From: Megalonaias nervosa
Lineage: Eukaryota > Mollusca > Bivalvia > Unionida > Unionidae
Length of the DNA: 64,000 nt
Assembly: GCA_016617855.1 (NCBI GenBank)
Contig: JAECUM010001155.1
Location: forward strand, 62,001-126,000
Direction of reading: 5' to 3'
Under the pieces are notes generated by a model that made no database searches, was not told the DNA's origin, and saw only the letters and a list, made by a program, of their open reading frames with translations. Within the stretch, counting starts at the first letter, position 1. Each line of letters starts with the position of its first letter. A program made the position numbers and the translations under genes. Below, one piece after another: positions 44,902-56,496 of the stretch.

Positions 44902-45218
44902 AACACAGGCACTTGATTCCGGGGTAAACTAATGTGTACACTCACCAATTAACACAAGGTAACTAACTCTCGCCGGTCACAATCTGACCCCTCGATGACT
45001 CCGGTCTAATTTTCCGATACTATCTGTGCATTCAGTTACACATAACATACACCAATATAACGAAGACACTCCACACCTTACATCCATTACCAGTTAAGTA
45101 ACCTTACTGATTCTGAAGGGCCAATTTTGCGAAAAGTTTATCCGTTGCTTCGCGTCTTCCACACTCTTGTGAACGTTCCAATAATCAACTTCCGGTCAAC
45201 TTCGGAGTGAATGCGATT
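44902..45218 (-). promoter_or_regulatory. Left 317-bp inverted-repeat arm; candidate RAD51 promoter / 5' exon
   Basis: Read on the minus strand, this CpG-enriched block has an ETS-like ACCGGAAGTT, nearby ATTGG (CCAAT box), a TTTTCGCAAAA stretch and a possible splice donor CAGTAAGGTT. It points toward RAD51, 8.7 kb upstream of coding exon 1, whose acceptor implies an upstream untranslated exon. It matches 53605-53921 in inverted orientation with 11 mismatches and no gaps. Promoter function is inference from base composition, motifs and position. The alternative is that it is a terminal inverted repeat of a mobile element. Confidence 0.5.
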
Positions 45219-45631
45219 ATTGGGCAGGATGTATATAAACAACGAAGACATATAAATAAGAATGATCAAAATTAAAATTAAAATTAAGTTCATTTTCTTT
45301 CAGGATCATTTAGTCAATATTATTTCGAAGAATTTTTTCAACTATCTGTTCATTTACTATATTTTACATGCATCTTAGAGGTCACTACACTTTAATATTT
45401 GCATAAAAGGAGAGACATCCTAAATGTGATATCTCGAAAAGAGGGAAATTCAAAATATTTGTTCTTAGTCCGGAAATCGCTAAATGGCCGAAATTACAAT
45501 CTCAACGTGGTATGTGCTGGCTAGTAGACTGATGTTAAAATAAAATCCCCCCCCCCATTCCCTGCCAATCACAGGTGTTCGATACCGTGCTGCCAATAAT
45601 GATTCAGTACAAATGAATTAATAATATTTAA

Positions 45632-46431
45632 GATAAACAGTCAATATTTGTCAAACATTACTAGAATATTTGCATTACCCAAACACTAACAGACTTTGAA
45701 TTATGTGAATTCATAATCAAATACTGTAAAATTAAATGTAAATGTATGGGCCAGACAATCCTTGCCCTACTGAATACAGGAGCGAGATTCTAATGGTGGT
45801 AAGGATATGAAAAGCAATTGTCTTGGTGAAAGAATATAAAATAAATCAAGACAAAAATTGATGCCAGAGGCTACATCTTCATGATGCCATTTTCTTAATT
45901 ATTTACAAAGAAAAAAATCCTAAGACACTGAGCTATAATCTACAAAATACTAATGTGGGAGGTTAATGTAGAACAACATTAATATTACAAAAATATATGG
46001 TGTGGGAAAACTGATTTTAAACTTCATGTTCACAATATGTAGTCATTCATCATACTACTGGCTACTATCTTGTCATTTAAATATGTCATACCCAAATAAG
46101 ACAAATTCATTGGAAAATATATATATATATGTTTTTGTTATTTTCCTGAGATAGAGCGGTAGGGAGTAGAAATATGTGTAGCTTGTGACAGAAACAGTGG
46201 GTATCATTCTCACAACCTACTCCAAAAATGGGAGAGATATGTCCATCTGTTTATGTACCATTTCTGTAATCTTTTCCTTTCTCAATCTCATTTAATCTTG
46301 ATCATTTACCATGCATTGCTGGATTGTTACTTTTGCAAGGTAATGTCATTCTTCTATCTTCTGTCCATGTACAATTGTTAATATTTGTAAAACATCACTA
46401 GAGTATTTGCTTTACCCATAAAGTAAAACAA

Positions 46432-46515
<84 letters not shown>

Positions 46516-46865
46516 TTAGTACACTTAAGTCAATTCACAATTTTATCTTGTAAAATGTATGAGAAGATACTATAAAGAAATGTACGAGCCAGACAACCTT
46601 GCCCTATTTAATATGGAATACAGGAGTGAGGTTATAATAGTGGTAAGGACAGCAAAAGTAATTAGCATGCTCAAATAATGTAAAAGGAATAAAGGCAAAA
46701 ATTGACAACAAGAGGCTACATTTTTGTGAAGCCATCCTTTATTTATTTATAAATTAAAATAGAAACTTGAACACTGAGCTTTAATATACAAAATCCGAAT
46801 TTAGGAGGTTAATGTTAAAGCAACATAAATATTACCAAAATCTATGGTTTGAGCAAACTGACAGA
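45632..46865. repeat. Direct duplication of a roughly 380-bp AT-rich segment
   Basis: Copies 45632-46010 and 46380-46865 share AATATTTGTAAAACATCACTAG-like starts, GCCAGACAA(TC)CCTTGCCCTA, AGAGGCTACAT and GGAGGTTAATGT. The second copy has gained a TA microsatellite. No coding. Confidence 0.65.
46436..46516. repeat. TA microsatellite
   Basis: (TA)n with two ACATATATAC interruptions near the end, inside the second copy of the 45632-46865 duplication. Confidence 0.95.
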
Positions 46866-49237
46866 ATAAGACACAATAAACGATTTTCCTCCAACAAGTT
46901 ATAGCTAAGGTGGATTCAACCAGTATCAATTAGGCTTTCGTTATCAGGTGGTGGTATTAAAATAAATCAGTGAGTTGTGAAAGGCTGAATTGTGCATTTG
47001 GAGCAAAACAAATGCCACATTTGATCTATTCTTTACAGGGCCTATTTCAAAGTTGATAACAGTATACATAACATTTAGCTTTCAAAATACACATAGATAC
47101 AACTGTTTTATCACTATACCATATATACTTGTTGATAAGTCGAGTCAGACTGCAAATAACAAAGATCCTGATCTGCTGTAGCATAATATGCCTGCTGATC
47201 AGGGTCAGTGTGGTTCTACTTACTAATCCTAACAAACTGCAAAGACCTTATCTGCCAGCATATTATGCGACGGAATATCGGGGTCAGTGAAGTTAGCATG
47301 TGGGCTCATCTTACAAGCAAGTATATGCAGTAATTTTCATAAATATTCCAAAACATAACAGTTACAGACAGTTGTATAATCATCTTAGCTGATGCTATCA
47401 TTGTTATTGGGAGCAATCTAGAAATGTGAGACAAGGCATTCCTTACCATCACGGATCTAGATGCTCTTACTGAAATCCAAAATCTGAATAATTTGAATAT
47501 ATGATGTAATAATTTAAACACAGATTTGCCTATGATCTGGAAAACCATATTCATTGCAGATAATGTTGTGTTATATATTGAAAACAAAAATATAGAAGTA
47601 CATAATGCTGAAAATGTGAGTTGGAAATGTGAAAACTGAATCTGCTTTATAAATTGTTCTATTATTATGCTATCATGATAAGACAACCTGGTATTATTCC
47701 TGATTAGTTTTATAGGTGTGAGATATGACAATCCTTACAATCGCCATTCTATACTCTGATGCAGGATTTCAAATTAAATAAGGACTAATCTACAATGAAT
47801 TAAAATGGGTACATGATATAAGAAACTTTAGTGCAAAACAATATTTAAGGCATACAACATTTTGTCTCATTGAAAAGAGGTCTGAATCAAGAAGGTCTGC
47901 CATATAAAGAATAATATGACAACAGCCAAGAAACTTTGGAAATAGGAATGGCAAAATCTTTGTACACTATCAGTGATTGAAACGGCATTCCAAAATCCTA
48001 TATAGCCAATATCTTGCCACTATTGGATTTGGATGTATGTCATCAATAGCAGATTAAAACTGAATGAATACCAACACAATGCAGTTTCATCTGACTTTTT
48101 GAACAATCTTTTCAAGAGTCTCACTAGGTCGAATAAATAAATGTGTTACACATACAGGGAATTTCAAGGAGGCCAAATTTAATTTGGGGATACATTCCAA
48201 AAAGCGTTAGTAGCCAATACTTTTATTGCACTTTGATAAAAATCTGAAATGGTTATGTGCCAAAGAAGAATGAGTTGCCATCTGTTATTTGCTACATCAC
48301 ATGTTCCAAGCCAAAATAATACCATTTCATTAAGTTACTGTATATTTTGGCAAGATCCTCAAGATTCTGAGAGGAAATCAATGCCTTGTTGTGAAGTTCT
48401 CCAGCTTTGGTCAACCTATGTAATTTTATTGGAATTGATACCTACAATGTGTGACTGAGATATCAGGTATCTTCCTTTACTATCTGAGACAATAACCAAA
48501 CTGGCATCATTGTTAACTGTACATCACCCTTTTTAACAAAAAATATTTTTTCTATTCTTTTGATTTCATGAAACAATATTCATAAGTGTTCAATGTACAA
48601 GTTCTTTGCAAAAACAGATCAGCAGTAACACATGAGTGCAAAACAGCATGTTTGAAGAGTGAAAGAAATGCAATCCAAAAACAATCCCACGAAGAACACA
48701 TACAATAACTTGAATATTTATGATGCACATGTTGAATTTGTAAATTAATAAAAGTATTTTAGGGTGATGCAAACTAAAGACAGTACATTTTAATTAAATA
48801 GGGGAAAACTAATGATAACACCATCCCTAACTCACACTTGACATGTCAACTGAGAGTGGAGGACCAAATTGTCATTAGTTTTCCTTTTTTACTGACACAA
48901 ACAGCTGCATGTGAGTTCAGTGTATATAACCAAAGTCCAAAAGCACAATGACAAAATATGACAATACTGCAATATTTATAAATGTGAAGTCTGATATAGG
49001 ATTGACTCTTTTTCTAAGAGCATTTAGTACAGAACCATTTTTCATTTTCTGTGCTACTCCACAACTCTTCATCTATGCCCTGACAAAACCAATCAAACCA
49101 TTCATCACACAAATCACACTGGATCCACAACTCACCCTCTGCATAATGACGTTTACATACAGAGCAAACTGAATTATCAGTTTACTTTTGTCGTATTTCT
49201 CCATTTTCTTTTTTCCTTTAACCTTTCCTGTCCATTT
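46866..49237. other. Interval between the duplicated segment and the helicase region
   Basis: Apart from the weak LINE-like scraps (47330-48120), nothing is recognised. A pair of similar GATCTGCTGTAGCATAATATGC / TATCTGCCAGCATATTATGC segments lies at 47170-47270. Confidence 0.5.
47330..48120 (+). pseudogene. Possible degraded LINE reverse transcriptase
   Basis: Plus-strand scraps include NVRQGIP (compare R-Q-G-C-P-L-S-P), then IADNVVLYIENK (compare Y-A-D-D-x-V-L) about 100 bases later, and KKLW further on. Stops are frequent. The order fits a reverse transcriptase, but the similarity is weak. Confidence 0.3.
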
Positions 49238-50679
49238 TCATTTTCCCACTCTAGTTCTTTTTCTAGTACATGGCTGACTTTTGCTATAGCTTGAAGTGTC
49301 TTGTTTACTACTAACTTTCGAAAAACTGGCAACAGGATAATTCTGTACTAAAAAATATGGCATTTCATTCAAAGCAGGTATTACATTACATAGTTTATTA
49401 ACTAGACCAGTCGTCTGTACATTTCTTGCTTCTGTGCCATAGCCTTTACACAGCAAAATCAGATCCGATTTCAAGAAGCTAGTAAATACTACAGCCTTCA
49501 GATCATAAATTTGTGATTTCAGTTTTAAGTGAGAATACAGTTTATTTTCTGACACATTTTTGACGATATATTTCATGTCCAAAGCTAATGCATCACTACT
49601 GTGTTTGTGCTTTGATATCACGACCACTCTCTATCTCAGACTGTCTGACTTCACTTTTCCAAGACTGGAAATGATATCTTTTCTGAACTGACTGTCACCT
49701 ATTCTACTGTAACGACCTATCAAATCTTCATATAGATCTCTGATACAAGAAGCAATCATGGTATCGTCCACTTGTAAGACACTCATACTGGGATCAAACT
49801 TTATGTACAGCCACTCCCAATATTCAAACAGTGTCTCATCCTTAAGTATTACAGTCTTACAATACTGTAAACTCCCTGCATCATGCAAATGTAATGCATC
49901 TACATGTTGATACTGCCTCCTTGTATTGTCAACTTGCAAGAAAAATTCAAATACAGAATCCTTGATGTTAGTTAGACCATGGTTGATATTCTGTCTTCTT
50001 TGTGTCTCCTGCAAGGTCTGTTTATACTTGCTATTGTTTTCCAAATCAACAGCTGAAGTTGTAAGGTGATCTAACATTTTTACTTTAAGAAACATTGACT
50101 GACCAAGTTCAATTTTTCCTTTCTGTACAGGCTGTTGTTTTCTTTCTTCATATTATGGTATCTGCTCTTTGCAATACATCTACCTGCAATATACCTTAAT
50201 TTTCCTTGTCCTGGCTCTGATACAAGTATGGAAGGTGCATGTGCAACTTGTGTGGTACTGAAAATGTCAGTAGTATATTTGTCCAAAACAATTTCACAAA
50301 TTGTGTCAAAAATCTTTCCAAATGCAAAATAAATATCATCATTTGGAACAGAATTCAAGAAATTTTCAAGAATTTGGATGCATTCTTGAGACACTGAAAA
50401 CTGGTAAACTTCAGAATAATATTCAGTACATGTCTTTGAATCTGGTTTTCTGACCTCTATATTACCACATACTTTATTTAAGATACTTTGAATTTTTTGG
50501 TACAATATCTCAAAAAATTTATTCAACTCTTGCAGTGGCTTTTTGAAGATTTCTGTTAGTGTTACTTTTGATCTCATTTGCTCAGGTGTTATTGCATTTT
50601 CTGGGATAAGTTGTTTCATTTTTGTATGGTCAGCATGATGCTCTAAAATGTCAGAGTCAACTGTGGTTAACCTATGTTC
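49238..50679 (-). pseudogene. Unrecognised protein downstream of the PIF1 helicase, broken
   Basis: I do not recognise a named family. The reading frame directly continues that of the helicase after its TAA (20 codons, then an ATG at 50619). It runs to 50080, shifts frame near 50090 into 50095-49631, meets an in-frame TAG at 49631-49633 and stays open to 49238. Visible features are a helical acidic/polar N-terminal part, a LVSEPGQGKLRYIAGRC segment that recalls the (R/K)YxGG-type motif seen near the end of some transposase-like proteins, and a basic C-terminus (PCTRKRTRVGK). The position suggests either a second gene of the same element or the C-terminal half of one long helicase fusion. Function is unknown. 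Confidence 0.55.
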
Positions 50680-52091
50680 TTAGTCACTACATGAAGCAGG
50701 TGTGTCTTCCCCAACGGACAACATTTCATCATCTTCTAAAATTTCTCCATCAGAAAAGTCAGAGTTGTCAGAATCAGAACCTGTTTCATAATCAAAGTCA
50801 ACACTGAGGTTCTCTAATAAAGAAACAGAATGTCTACAGCATTCTAAACTTGAATCAAACTGTACGAAACTTTTATTATAGAATTTGTAAATGCAAGAAC
50901 TATGTCGAATCACAGAGTTGGAATTGAAACTGATAACCCTTAGTCCCTTTTTATTTCTGGTCCTCCCCATTGCCACACCTGGCTGACCTGGTGCAAAAAT
51001 ATTTGATGCATCAACTTCAACTCTATGTAAAGTCAATCCTTGTGCCTTGTGAATGGAAATGCTGAATGACAGAATGAGTGGAATTTGATGCCTTGTGGCT
51101 ACAATCTTTTCATTGATGGTACTGTAAACAGTAAAATTTTCTCTTCCCAAGCAAACTAAATTATTTTCAAAATCAGCTGTCACAGAGTCTTCTTTCATTG
51201 CCACAACCTTTCCCTGTAAACCATTTAAGTTTTTGACCAGCATAACTGGACAGCCTATTTTCAAGTGTAACACTTTTGGAACACACAATTTATTGCACCG
51301 ATTATTGTCACCCTCGTCTATTGACTGATAACACTTTGATACACCATCCATTTCCACAAGTTTGCACTCATTGTATATTTCACAATCAGAGTTCGCCCAC
51401 AAAGTGTTATTGGGTCATCTCCAGGAGTGAGAGGTCTCTGCAGCTTCAATATCAGGTTTTTGGTATCTTCAGGGATTTCTCCCTTTGAAACATCATTGAT
51501 AGCCTTTATGAAATTTAATTCATCTTGTCTTACGACCTCATAAAGGACAATTTTATGCCCAGATACCATTGCAAAAATGGTAGATTTGAAACAGTATTCA
51601 CCCGAATCACATGTCAAAGGGTCAGGTACAGGTGGAAGCTGAAAAAAGTCCCCACTTGCAATAACTTGTATACCTCCAAAATATAAATCTGAATTTTTAA
51701 TCATTCTACATACATGTTCAATTTGTTCAAAAAGTTTCAATGAAAGCATAGAAATTTCATCAATTATCAAACAGTCGGCTTTCAAAATATTTTGTTTATA
51801 TGAATCAAAATGTTCATCAGTGAGAAGTTTTCTACATAGTTCATCACTGTCATATCTACCATCACCAATCCCTGACCAGGAATGCACTGTGCCTCCTTTC
51901 ACATTTAGTGCTGCAATGCCTGTTGTGCCAGTTACAGAGACATTTTTACCTGCTGAAGACAATTTCATTTGTATTTCCTTAACCACAAAACATTTGCCTG
52001 TCCCACTTTGGCCTAACAAAATGATATTGTGGCCCTCTACAGCCTTTTCAACAGCAAATAATTGTGCTTTATTCATTTTACATTCAAACAC
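50680..52091 (-). pseudogene. PIF1-family DNA helicase, frameshifted
   Basis: This is a superfamily-1B 5'-3' helicase of the PIF1 family, in the style carried by mobile elements. The likely ATG is at 52076 (MNKAQLFAVEKAV). The motifs in order are a Walker A-like GQSGTGKC, GTTGIAALNVKGGTVHSW, Walker B LIIDEISML, GDFFQLPPV and, after the break, SISIHKAQGLTLHRVEVDAS. The reading frame shifts by one base near 51400, just after DDPIT, within a CTTTG run. The second segment (51402-50680) continues the homology and ends with a serine/acid-rich tail and TAA. The usual Ser/Thr after the Walker A lysine is Cys here. The copy looks recently inactivated or mis-sequenced, because homology is otherwise continuous. 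A Rep/HUH Helitron domain was not seen upstream. Confidence 0.85.
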
Positions 52092-52240
52092 AATATACAG
52101 TGCTTAAACACGTGAAGTTTACCAAAATAAAATAGCTTTCATGTACAAAGAGTAAATTGTTACATAACCAAATCCAATCACCTACCTCACATGGTTGGTT
52201 AACTGCAGTTAGCTATACAGGTCACAGCATGTATACATTT

Positions 52241-52550
52241 TGAATACAATTTTGTGTATGGATATGTAAACTAATGACATATAATTACACAAGAATTAAC
52301 CAAGTTAATCCTTTTGTTTACTTGACAGTGTAAATCATATACGAGATTCAATTTTGTGTTTGGGTATGCAAATTAGTGACATAACTACACAAAAACTAAG
52401 TAAGCTAATCAGTGAAGTTTTCTTGACTGTAAATCCAATATGAGATTCAGTTTTGTGTTTGGGTATGTAAATTATGACAAGTAATTACACAAGAACTAAC
52501 CAAGTAAATCCTTTTGTTTTCTTGACAGTGTAAATCCTACATAAGATTGA
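52241..52550. repeat. Three-unit tandem repeat, period about 100 bp
   Basis: Units start near 52241, 52343 and 52441, sharing GATTCA(A/G)TTTTGTGTTTGGGTA and TTACACAAGAACTAACCAAG. The array sits about 150 bases upstream of the helicase pseudogene, so it could belong to that element. Confidence 0.75.
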
Positions 52551-53604
52551 TAGAATTTAACATAAAGAGAAATGTTCATAAAGCATTCTTCAACATTTGG
52601 TAGATAACATGTCAGTTGAAATCATGGTAATTACTTAACTATTGATTAAATAAGTATATAATTTTTAAAAAAAATCTTTCCTCAAGCACAACCAGAGATC
52701 ACCTGTATAGCTATTCAGAAAGCACCAAGAAAAAATTCAATGTAATTAATATGTCAAGATAATTGTTAAAATTTTCCCGGCAAATGTCACATAGTCTTGA
52801 GCACATGTAACAATCCGAACAGCGAAACGACGTGACGGAAAATACAGTGGCTATTCCGATTGCATATTTGCTGGGTTAAGCCGAGATTTAGCGATTGAAA
52901 GCAATGTTTGAAAAGATTCATTCAGGTGGCAGGGTACAGTTTCGTAAATTGGCCCCTGGCAAATTTCTTAACTTAAGGCTATGGTGTGACTTTTTCAGCT
53001 TTTGTTGTTTACTAATTAAAGATATGTATATATTTGTGAACTAGATGTTTCAGGCTTGTGTTGTTCTTGAAATTGATGTCAGGCATGTACACCTTCCATA
53101 GTTACTCTGCATTATGTTGATAGTGAAATACCAATAGTTGGCTAGGAAGAAGAGCTAGCCTCCCATAGCCGTAAACACATGGGTTTGGGGCAAGTAGAAT
53201 ATCTCAAAAACGGCTTGGATGACAACTATTTTCAATTGCATCAGCCTGTTTAGTACACATTGTTTTGCAGAATTGTCATCTAGGAAAAGGCCTTGTGTTT
53301 GCACTGTGAGCATCACATGGTGTCAAAAATGACCTTCGGACATGAAAATTGCAGGTATAAATTTGGGGTTGGGATGCATAAACTTCTTCTGCTTTGAACT
53401 GCCATTGACTTCTCTGGTCAAGTGGATATTATTATTATGCTTTGTTTTGATATAGGTATCTAAAAATATGGACCTTTTTGACCTCACTTGTGTATTTGAT
53501 TTTTTATGATTTTTTTTATACTATGTCACTGATTGCAGCATTAAATTTGTACATAAAAACTGCCCCCTCAGTGAAAGAACCAATCACTGAAGCAATCACG
53601 ATCA
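52551..53604. other. Interval between the helicase repeat array and the right arm
   Basis: AT-rich with no recognisable gene. The helicase element's 5' end should lie within 52.1-53.6 kb if it is separate from the arms, but I see no terminal signature. Confidence 0.5.
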
Positions 53605-53921
53605 AATCGCAGTCACTCCGAAGTAGACCGGAAGTTGATTATTGGAACGTTCACAAGAGTGTGGAAGACGCAAAGCAACGGATGAACTTTTCGCAAAATT
53701 GGCCCTTCAGAATCAGTAAGGTTACTTTACTGGTAATGGATGTAAGGTGTGGAGTGTCTTCGTTATTTTGGTGTACGTTATGTGTAACTTAATGCACAGA
53801 TAGTATCGGAAAATTAGATCGGAGTCATCGAGGGGTCAGATTGTGACCGGCGAGAGTTAGTTACCTTGTGTTAATTGTTGAGTGTTCACATTAGTTTACC
53901 CCGGAATCAAGTGCCTGTGTT
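53605..53921 (+). promoter_or_regulatory. Right 317-bp inverted-repeat arm; promoter-like, facing right
   Basis: This is the inverted copy of 44902-45218, about 96.5% identical by my count. It keeps the ETS-like ACCGGAAGTT, ATTGG and CAGTAAGGTT sequences. If it is a promoter, it drives transcription to the right, toward the unidentified exon at the window end. No direct target-site duplication is evident outside the outer ends (AACACAGGC... / ...GCCTGTGTT). Confidence 0.45.
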
Positions 53922-54110
53922 AAATCCATAATATTTTAATATTATTAATAATAATATTAATAATAGTTGTTATATAGTTACATTTCTTTGCACATTTTGC
54001 ATTTAAAATTCATATGAAGTTAAATAATAGTTGCATGTAATTTGTGATGTTGTTATTCATGGATTCTGCATGGATTTACACTTGAATTACATTTGTGAGT
54101 TGGATTTTAT

Positions 54111-54859
54111 CATTGGATCCTTTCCTTTATTGTGGAAATACTAAACCAGTACAAACGTGGACATTCTTCTCAAAATTAAGTTGTATTTTATTTTTATTAT
54201 AATACCTGCATGCTACCATACGTAAGTTGAGCAAATACCGCGATAATATAGAGTTGTTCCCCCATGGTACGTTAATCTGGGTCAGCCACCGTATGCTGTT
54301 TTATTTACATTTGAGCGCTTTGTTTGACAAAGATTTTTTATAGGAATAGAAAGAGGAAAAGTCATTCAAACTTTACAAATTATAAGTAAACAACAATAGC
54401 AAAACAGTTTTAATATGTACCAGTAAGAACATTAAGTACTGCGATAATACAGTGTTCCAGGCTACTTAATGTTCTTATCAGTACATATTAAAACTGTTTT
54501 GCTGTTGCTGCTTCTAATTTGTAAACTTTCAAGGACTTTCCCTCGTTCTATTCCTATAAAAAAATTTTGTCAATCGAAGCGAGTAAATGTAAATAAAACC
54601 ACATATGCTGACTGACCCAGATTAACGTACCATGGGGGAACAACTCATATTATCGCGGTATTTGCCTAACTTGCGTATGGTAGCACGTAGTCCTACAATG
54701 TAAGACATAGCACATGTCGTTTTTGTTTATGAGTCTTATGTGGTAGCACTAGGTAACACGCAGGTATTATAATAAACATAAATTGCAACTTGCCTACGAG
54801 AAGGAATGCCTACGCCTCTACTGGCAGAATATTTCCACAATAAACGAAAGGATCCAATG
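54111..54859. repeat. 750-bp foldback with CGCGATAATA motifs
   Basis: The outer pair CATTGGATCCTTTC (54111) and GAAAGGATCCAATG (ending 54859), and inner pairs including TGCTACCATACG / CGTATGGTAGCA and the ACCATGG/ACGTTAATCTGGGTCAG block, form a long imperfect hairpin. The right arm carries an extra stretch of about 80 bases (54686-54770). GCGATAATA recurs at 54239, 54440 and 55370. Confidence 0.7.
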
Positions 54860-56492
54860 AATAAATTAAACACAATTTTTTTAACTTTATATGATTAATG
54901 TATTATTATTATTGAAATATTACTATTTCAATAAAGTTTAACTGTTCATGTATTTTTATTTATGTACCAGAAGTATAATCATAAACAACATTTTGTCAGT
55001 TGTGGTCCATATTGGCTACCATGCAGTGAAATTGCATGCTTTAACCTTGTAAGGAATGTATGTCACCATCAGTATATGACCTATAATCATCAAATATCAG
55101 ACGATATACTGAATATATTTTGTAATCAAAGCCAATGCAGGTATAGCAAGTTCAAATGGAGTTTTGTATATGATGATCAACATAATTGCATGCACCTTAT
55201 AAAAAAGTGATGTTCATTCTAATTCATTGTAAACTTATAAAAAAAATGTTTACATTTTAGAGGAATTTGTGCTATAAGATGTTTGCATCCTTACTGGCTG
55301 CAGCTTTACGTAAGTAAACAACCGCTCAACGGCGCATTCCAAAAATAATCGGAAATTCTGTTTGCCGCGATAATATAGAGCCCACAATAATACAGCATAG
55401 GAGTATACACAGCTATGAATTCTTGTTTTTTATTGGAATTTCATTACACTTAACATCACATGACGATTATTCACTTTATCTGAATCATCATATATCCATG
55501 TTCTTTTGGAAGGTAATTATTACATGCCTCAAGAAAGATGGCAAAAGTAAGTGTTACAGGGTATTTGGGACATTTCAGCCAGCTTATGGGCAATCCATAC
55601 CCAAATCATTTCATTCCAGTAGAAATTGGTCATTTCGTACCGAAGGTGATGGTCAATTTGTACCCATTATTGTACACAGATATACCATATTGTCATATTT
55701 ACCACTCACTCTCTAATTACGAACCTATCTTTTGTCTAATAAACTGTTCCTGCCATAAAAATTACATGAGTAAAGCATATCCAGGCAAAAAATTGTCCAA
55801 GCTCTGATATACAGTTGTATTGTTTTCACTGAATAATAGCATCTATATATATTTTTAAAAAATTCACATTGCAAATAAAAAGAACAAGAAAACGTTAACT
55901 AGGTTTAAATAATTGAGTAAGTTTTCTTTTGCAGTCATTCAAATCGACAAACATTGCCATTTTTCTTGGGTTTTATTCAGTAATGACTAACATGGCTGAA
56001 ACAATTACAAACGTTTAGTCACTTAAAGCAACTAGAAAATTCGTCGATCTTCTAAAATAATAGGCTGAAAGCAGATAAAAAGGTGTTGCTTAATTAAGTT
56101 TTGTCATCTCCAGTGACCAATACTGGTGTTAATTTCAACTTTTGTTGGCTGTTACTCCCTGGTACTCAAACTATATACTATCTGGACCACCAAGCCATTT
56201 TTCTGTTGACCACTGGCAGCAAAAACATACTTGTGCAAAAGTTTTGGACAATTTCACTGATCACAAGAAGCTAACAAGTTGGTGACATAACTGAAATTCT
56301 CATTTGAAATAACTGAAATTAGTGAGTGAAAATTTATTTCCATTGCTGACAAAATCTATTTTATTTTGTTATCCTCCTAAATATAATGCACATAAAATAC
56401 TCTTTGCAGAGAGAGGGGGGTGGGTAAATTTAACTTGGCACTGCATTTTACATATATTTACTTCTGTATTATAAAGCTATATATTTAATGTT
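54860..56492. other. Interval between the foldback and the piggyBac copy
   Basis: It holds the inverted minisatellite block (55550-55700) and a CGCGATAATATAGAG motif (55367). The ORF at 54962-55210 has no recognisable homology. Nothing else is seen. Confidence 0.5.
55550..55700 (-). repeat. Inverted block of the GAAATG minisatellite
   Basis: On the minus strand it reads GGTACGAAATGACC, GGAATGAAATGATTTGGGTATGG and GCTGAAATGTCCC. These match the variants at 57940-59005. The two overlapping ORFs here are by-products of the repeat. Confidence 0.55.
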
Positions 56493-56496
56493 TTAA

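Larger units (their letters stand above)
44902..53921. mobile_element. Possible 9-kb element bounded by 317-bp inverted repeats
   Basis: The two 317-bp arms bracket 8386 bases. The interval contains a decayed PIF1 helicase and associated protein (49238-52091), a three-unit repeat (52241-52550), a duplicated AT-rich segment (45632-46865) and a LINE-like scrap. The layout resembles a large DNA transposon with long terminal repeats. Against that reading, no target-site duplication is visible, and the arms look like promoters. The element call is inference only. Confidence 0.3.

Noticed and set aside
47306..47731. 141-residue open frame (minus)
   Set aside because: It is antisense to weak reverse-transcriptase-like scraps; composition is hydrophobic/AT-driven and no family is visible.
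49238..52550. Helitron with Rep-helicase
   Set aside because: No HUH/Rep motifs, CTRRt 3' end or TC 5' end were seen around the PIF1 region.
53478..53792. 104-residue ORF through the right arm
   Set aside because: The frame crosses the promoter-like inverted repeat, and the left arm does not keep it with the same ends; no homology.
55423..55807. Two overlapping plus ORFs of 97 and 89 residues
   Set aside because: They are built from the inverted minisatellite block, with no protein resemblance.
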